A stretch of DNA of 64,000 nt from Cadophora sp. MPI-SDFR-AT-0126 (lineage: Eukaryota > Ascomycota > Leotiomycetes > Helotiales > Ploettnerulaceae), in assembly GCA_020747065.1 (NCBI GenBank), contig JAGMVK010000006.1, forward strand, positions 1 to 64,000, given 5' to 3'. Below are positions 61,101 to 64,000 of this stretch, piece by piece (the first letter of the stretch is position 1; every line of letters starts with the position of its first letter). Position numbers and translations under genes: made by a program. Under the pieces are notes generated by a model. It worked only from the letters and a program-made list of their open reading frames with translations. It had not been told where the DNA came from and ran no database searches.

Positions 61101-62328
61101 TCTTATCGATCCCTAAGACTCTAACGAAGTATATTATTATATAATTCTTATGGCTACTACCTAGGTATAGGATCGTGAGGAGATTAATTAATATATTAAA
61201 CAGCTATACTACTAAAGCATTATGAGTACTATTATCCGTTAGCTTAAGCTCCTAGGCTATAGTTAGTTGTTCGGCTACTTCTTCCGAGTACACTTAGCTA
61301 TAGACTGTGTCTCTATCGCGTTAGTCGAAGTGATATACGCGGAAGAGGTAGGAGGCGAGTTATTTCCAAGTACGGAAGTACTTATCTAGAGAACTCTGCC
61401 GCTGATATTACTTGAACGCGTTGGTATAGTAGCTATTGTCGATGCTATTAATCTAACGCGTAACTAGCGTCTTTGTCGTGTTTAAGGTAGATAGGCACTG
61501 CTCGAGTATCTACTGTAGTGCTACTATAATAGCATAAAGCCTTTCTTCGAATTGTCTGTCCTACTATATCGTGACACTGTGATATGTTCCTACGGTTAGC
61601 CTAGCGCGCCGGCTTTTAGGCGAAGCAGAGGGCGGCTTCTTAGTGATAGCGAGGATATTAAGCGGCCTGCCCTTAAACCTTATTAGCTATTTTATGTGAT
61701 ACTTAAGCTATGCCGTACTCTTATCTTGATTCTTAGTATTATTTTCTTACTAGTTCAGCCTCCTATCTTCCTTCCGTTTCACGTCCTTTTCCGCCTCTAT
61801 CGCTTTAATCACTTATTCGTAGGCTGTTTTCGGTACTAGTAGTATTCCAGACTGCATAACGCTACTAATGATCCAGTAGGTACTGCGTGTATTGTTTACT
61901 TATCTCTGAACTCTTACCTCCATAACGGTGTCCTACTACTTCTGGCCTAGTATTTTCGAGTACTCCTTCTCGACGTGTACTTTCAGAACGCTGTCTTCCT
62001 TCCGTGTGCCTTATAGGTATAGACAAGTACAATACTATATACTATTAAGGATAGGTAGGAAGGGGAGAGGCTCAGAGCTATGGAGAGGGACCGCTAGCTC
62101 TACGAGTATCGCCTTCGGCCGGGGGCGAACGACCTAGGTAGCGTTGAAGATAGGCTACTATATTACTAGCGGTAGCTTATAGTCTCAGTTAAGACGTAAG
62201 TGGTTCTTGAGTTCGCGAGACAGTATAGCGGAGTTATGCTTAGTGCAGAAGAGGGTACCGAACTCGGGAAGATAAACAATACCCTCTCTAAGGGACTGCG
62301 ACCGGAAAGTCATAGCATCCCAGGACAT
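58156..62328 (-). pseudogene. RIP-inactivated OrsD-like gene, copy B
   Basis: The minus strand keeps one reading frame over 1,391 codons from ATG at 62328 (MSWDAMTFRSQSL) to TAA/TAG-type end at 58156. It is interrupted only by stop codons, about 30 in the first 540 codons, nearly all where Trp or Gln would fit (QK-WW-DTV, FD-W-RD, LN-QQ-EN). The N-terminus has the two degenerate zinc-finger blocks of fungal OrsD (PF12013) proteins, LFCTKHNSAILSRELKNHL and YCTCLY...LKVHVEKEY, with PLPFLPILN between them. Large helical blocks follow (YFRTWKWLASYLFRVYHFD, GLVWISRLLFLEYTLLERAY). The last 108 codons are open. No other frame damage was seen in the parts I translated, so only point mutation killed it. 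Function is unknown. Confidence 0.75.
59245..60040 (-). repeat. Internal direct duplication in OrsD-like copy B
   Basis: The segments at about 59245-59510 and 59780-60040 are diverged direct repeats. Both contain GGATCTGGAAAGGAT-type, YxRSLGI-LTGLTEDL and EQIS...TYSVQTHRN-like coding blocks in the same frame. The spacing is about 535 bp. The duplication lies within the C-terminal half of the gene. Confidence 0.6.
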
Positions 62329-62660
62329 GACTCTGTGAGATGTGTATGCGTTTGAAAGGTCTACTAGAGACGCGTCGCGTCCGACAGTACGTTAATGAAG
62401 ACATGAGCCGCGTGCGCGGGCGTGGGCCGAGGCGCTAGTATAGTCTTACTAGGTGACTGGGGAAGATTAGCATAGCGGATAGCGAAGCTAATCGCGTTTG
62501 CAATTGAGTGGAGGTTTAATATTACTCATATGTAGGAGAGCTGTTCCGGGTTAGAGCGCAATTACCTTAGTGGGAATGACTACGGCAGCCCATTGTAGGT
62601 CGAAGTACAATTTGGCGGAATTTGGTATCCTCGAAGGGCAATAATAAACCCCTCCCCTTG
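62329..62660. other. Upstream region of OrsD-like copy B
   Basis: No further gene is supported. The stretch has normal base composition and presumably held the promoter. The G-poor tract starts right after it. Confidence 0.5.
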
Positions 62661-62689
62661 AACCCTTCACCAATCCCAACCCCCACAAA

Positions 62690-62698
62690 AATAAATAA

Positions 62699-62765
<67 letters not shown>

Positions 62766-62767
62766 AT
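62690..62767. repeat. (TAAA)n microsatellite
   Basis: About 19 tandem copies of TAAA with one short interruption (AATAATAAA) near the left end. The 79-codon minus-strand frame across it (YLFIYLFIYLF) is an artefact of the repeat. Confidence 0.95.
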
Positions 62768-63132
62768 ACCCCTATTCTATCTTCCTCCATCTTTTCCCTT
62801 TTAAACTTATCTTTATCCTATTTTATTTTAAAATAATCTTAACCTTTTTCTTTTAATCTCCTAACCTTATTCTAATAACTCTTTTTCCTAATAAAAACCC
62901 TACTTTCTAACTCCTTTTATACCTTTTTTTTAACTTCTACCCCTCTTCTCTACCCCTTTACTTAAACCCTTCTTCTTCTTCTTCCCAACCTTTTATATCT
63001 CCTCCTCTCTCCTCTATCTTTTTCTTTTAAATTTCTTTTTAACTCTTCTTCTAATTCCTTTTACTTTTTACTATCTCTTTTTTACTTTTTATTACTCTCT
63101 TTAAACTACTTACTCCTTCTACTTCTCTTTTC

Positions 63133-63220
63133 TTCCTTTTCTCCTTTTCTCCTTTTCTCCTTTTCTCCTTTTCTCCTTTTCTCCTTTTCTTCTTTTCTCC
63201 TTTTCTTCTTTTCTCCTTTT
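63133..63220. repeat. CTCCTTTT tandem repeat
   Basis: About ten copies of an 8-bp unit CTCCTTTT, with CTTCTTTT variants near the right end, lie inside the G-poor tract. Confidence 0.9.
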
Positions 63221-64000
63221 AAAACTCTACTTACACCCTTTCTTAACTTACTCTTTCTTCCCCCTATCTTCCTTCTTTAAACCCTCCTAACTTCTCTTCC
63301 TCCTTTATACTATACCCTACTCTCTCTCCGCTACTACCTCCCTTCCCTAACTCTAACTCTCTTTCTTTCTTGCTTTTCTAATTCTATCCTCCCTCTTTAA
63401 ACTTTCTTTAAATAATAACCCTACTAACCTTAACTCTAAATTTTTATTCCTTTTTTAATTATTAATTACTTTTATTATAATCTCTATTATAATTATTATT
63501 CCTTTCTTAATTACTTTTTCTTTTTAATCTTTCTTATTACTCCCCTATTTCTAAATTCTTATTTATTTTACCCTAAACTCTATTTTTATTTTTCTATATA
63601 CTTCTCTTTTCTTAATAATTTCCTCTTTTCAACTACTTTTTCCTCTTTTTTTCTTTTTTTCTTTTATATTCCAATTTACTTTCTATTAAAACATTTTACT
63701 TTCTTTACTTTATTACTACTTCTTAAAAACTCCCCTCTTTCTTACTCTTCTTAATTACTCTACTTTTACCCCTAACTTCTACTCTTTTTCTAACTCTAAT
63801 TTTACCTTCCTTTCTTCTTCAACCTTTCTTCCCAAAAAAACAACCCTCTTTTTCTCCTTCTTCTTCTTTAACCTCTTTTATTTTTAAAAATATCCCTATT
63901 TTCTTATACTTATATTCTACTATCCTCACTCACTTACTCACTTACCTACTTATTATTATATAACTTTTTTCTGCACCTCCCTTCCCCTTACTTTACTTAA

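Larger units (their letters stand above)
62661..64000. repeat. Tract almost free of G on the + strand
   Basis: In 1,340 nt the + strand has only three G residues (63330, 63372 and 63973). It is built from T, C and A with a strong pyrimidine bias, and C stays common. Thus the minus strand is nearly free of C while rich in A and G. There is no open frame or gene. It continues to the end of the window, so its true length is unknown. The Part 2 entry discusses how it may have arisen. Confidence 0.95.

Noticed and set aside
41340..62330. Centromere from AT-richness
   Set aside because: The AT-rich DNA is explained by RIP-mutated transposons and genes with identifiable borders.
62551..62790. Open frame rich in YLFI
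   Set aside because: It is translation of the TAAA microsatellite.
62661..64000. Telomere C-strand (CCCTAA)n origin for the G-free tract
   Set aside because: CCCTAA-like hexamers occur but are not tandem, and T is far too frequent. The orientation would also be wrong for a right chromosome end.
1..64000. CRISPR arrays, rRNA, tRNA genes and bacterial operons
   Set aside because: The sequence is fungal; no regularly spaced direct repeats, rRNA segments or convincing tRNA cloverleaf were seen by eye. A tRNAscan run would settle the tRNA question.

Overview
This window looks like a gene-poor, transposon-rich segment of a filamentous ascomycete (Pezizomycotina) genome. The genes have short GT-AG introns with CTAAC/CTAAT-type branch sites. 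The families present are typical of these fungi: Zn2Cys6 regulators, a CFEM/PTH11-type receptor, a DAL5-type transporter, an RTA1 protein and pogo/Tc1/hAT transposons. Repeats and several genes carry changes expected from repeat-induced point mutation (RIP): loss of CpA/TpG, strong TA enrichment, and CAG/CAA or TGG codons turned into stops in otherwise open frames. I cannot name the class or species.

Layout. 1-1756 is RIP-degraded AT-rich DNA. 1757-4987 holds a Tc1/mariner element, a short inverted-repeat element and a pogo/Fot1 element side by side, the first and last with TA target duplications. 5681-18801 is a block of intact genes: two short-chain dehydrogenases (SDRs), a DAL5-type transporter, a dienelactone hydrolase, a carboxymuconolactone-decarboxylase protein, a Zn2Cys6 regulator and an SMP-30/lactonase-like propeller. 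Together they read like a small catabolic cluster for aromatic or lactone compounds (inference). 20323-36133 is a graveyard. It holds a branched-chain aminotransferase with one stop, then broken copies of a CENP-B-like regulator, a DUF2786/DUF7168 protein, an AYR1-like SDR, a Zn2Cys6 regulator, an RTA1 transporter split by a hAT-type MITE, an FAD monooxygenase and a berberine-bridge-type oxidase. 38037-39691 is an intact CFEM receptor gene.

41340-62330 is almost entirely RIP-mutated. It contains a wrecked OrsD-like gene and a degenerate pogo element (45676-56100). The pogo element was split first by an LTR element, now a solo LTR with TSD AAAAG, and then by a Ty3/Gypsy element (46964-55177, TSD AGGTC). 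To the right lie an unknown gene with seven Q-to-stop changes and a second OrsD-like gene that keeps one reading frame over 1,391 codons despite dozens of stops. The window ends with a TAAA microsatellite and a 1,340-nt tract with only three G residues on the + strand, a strand asymmetry that ordinary RIP does not explain.
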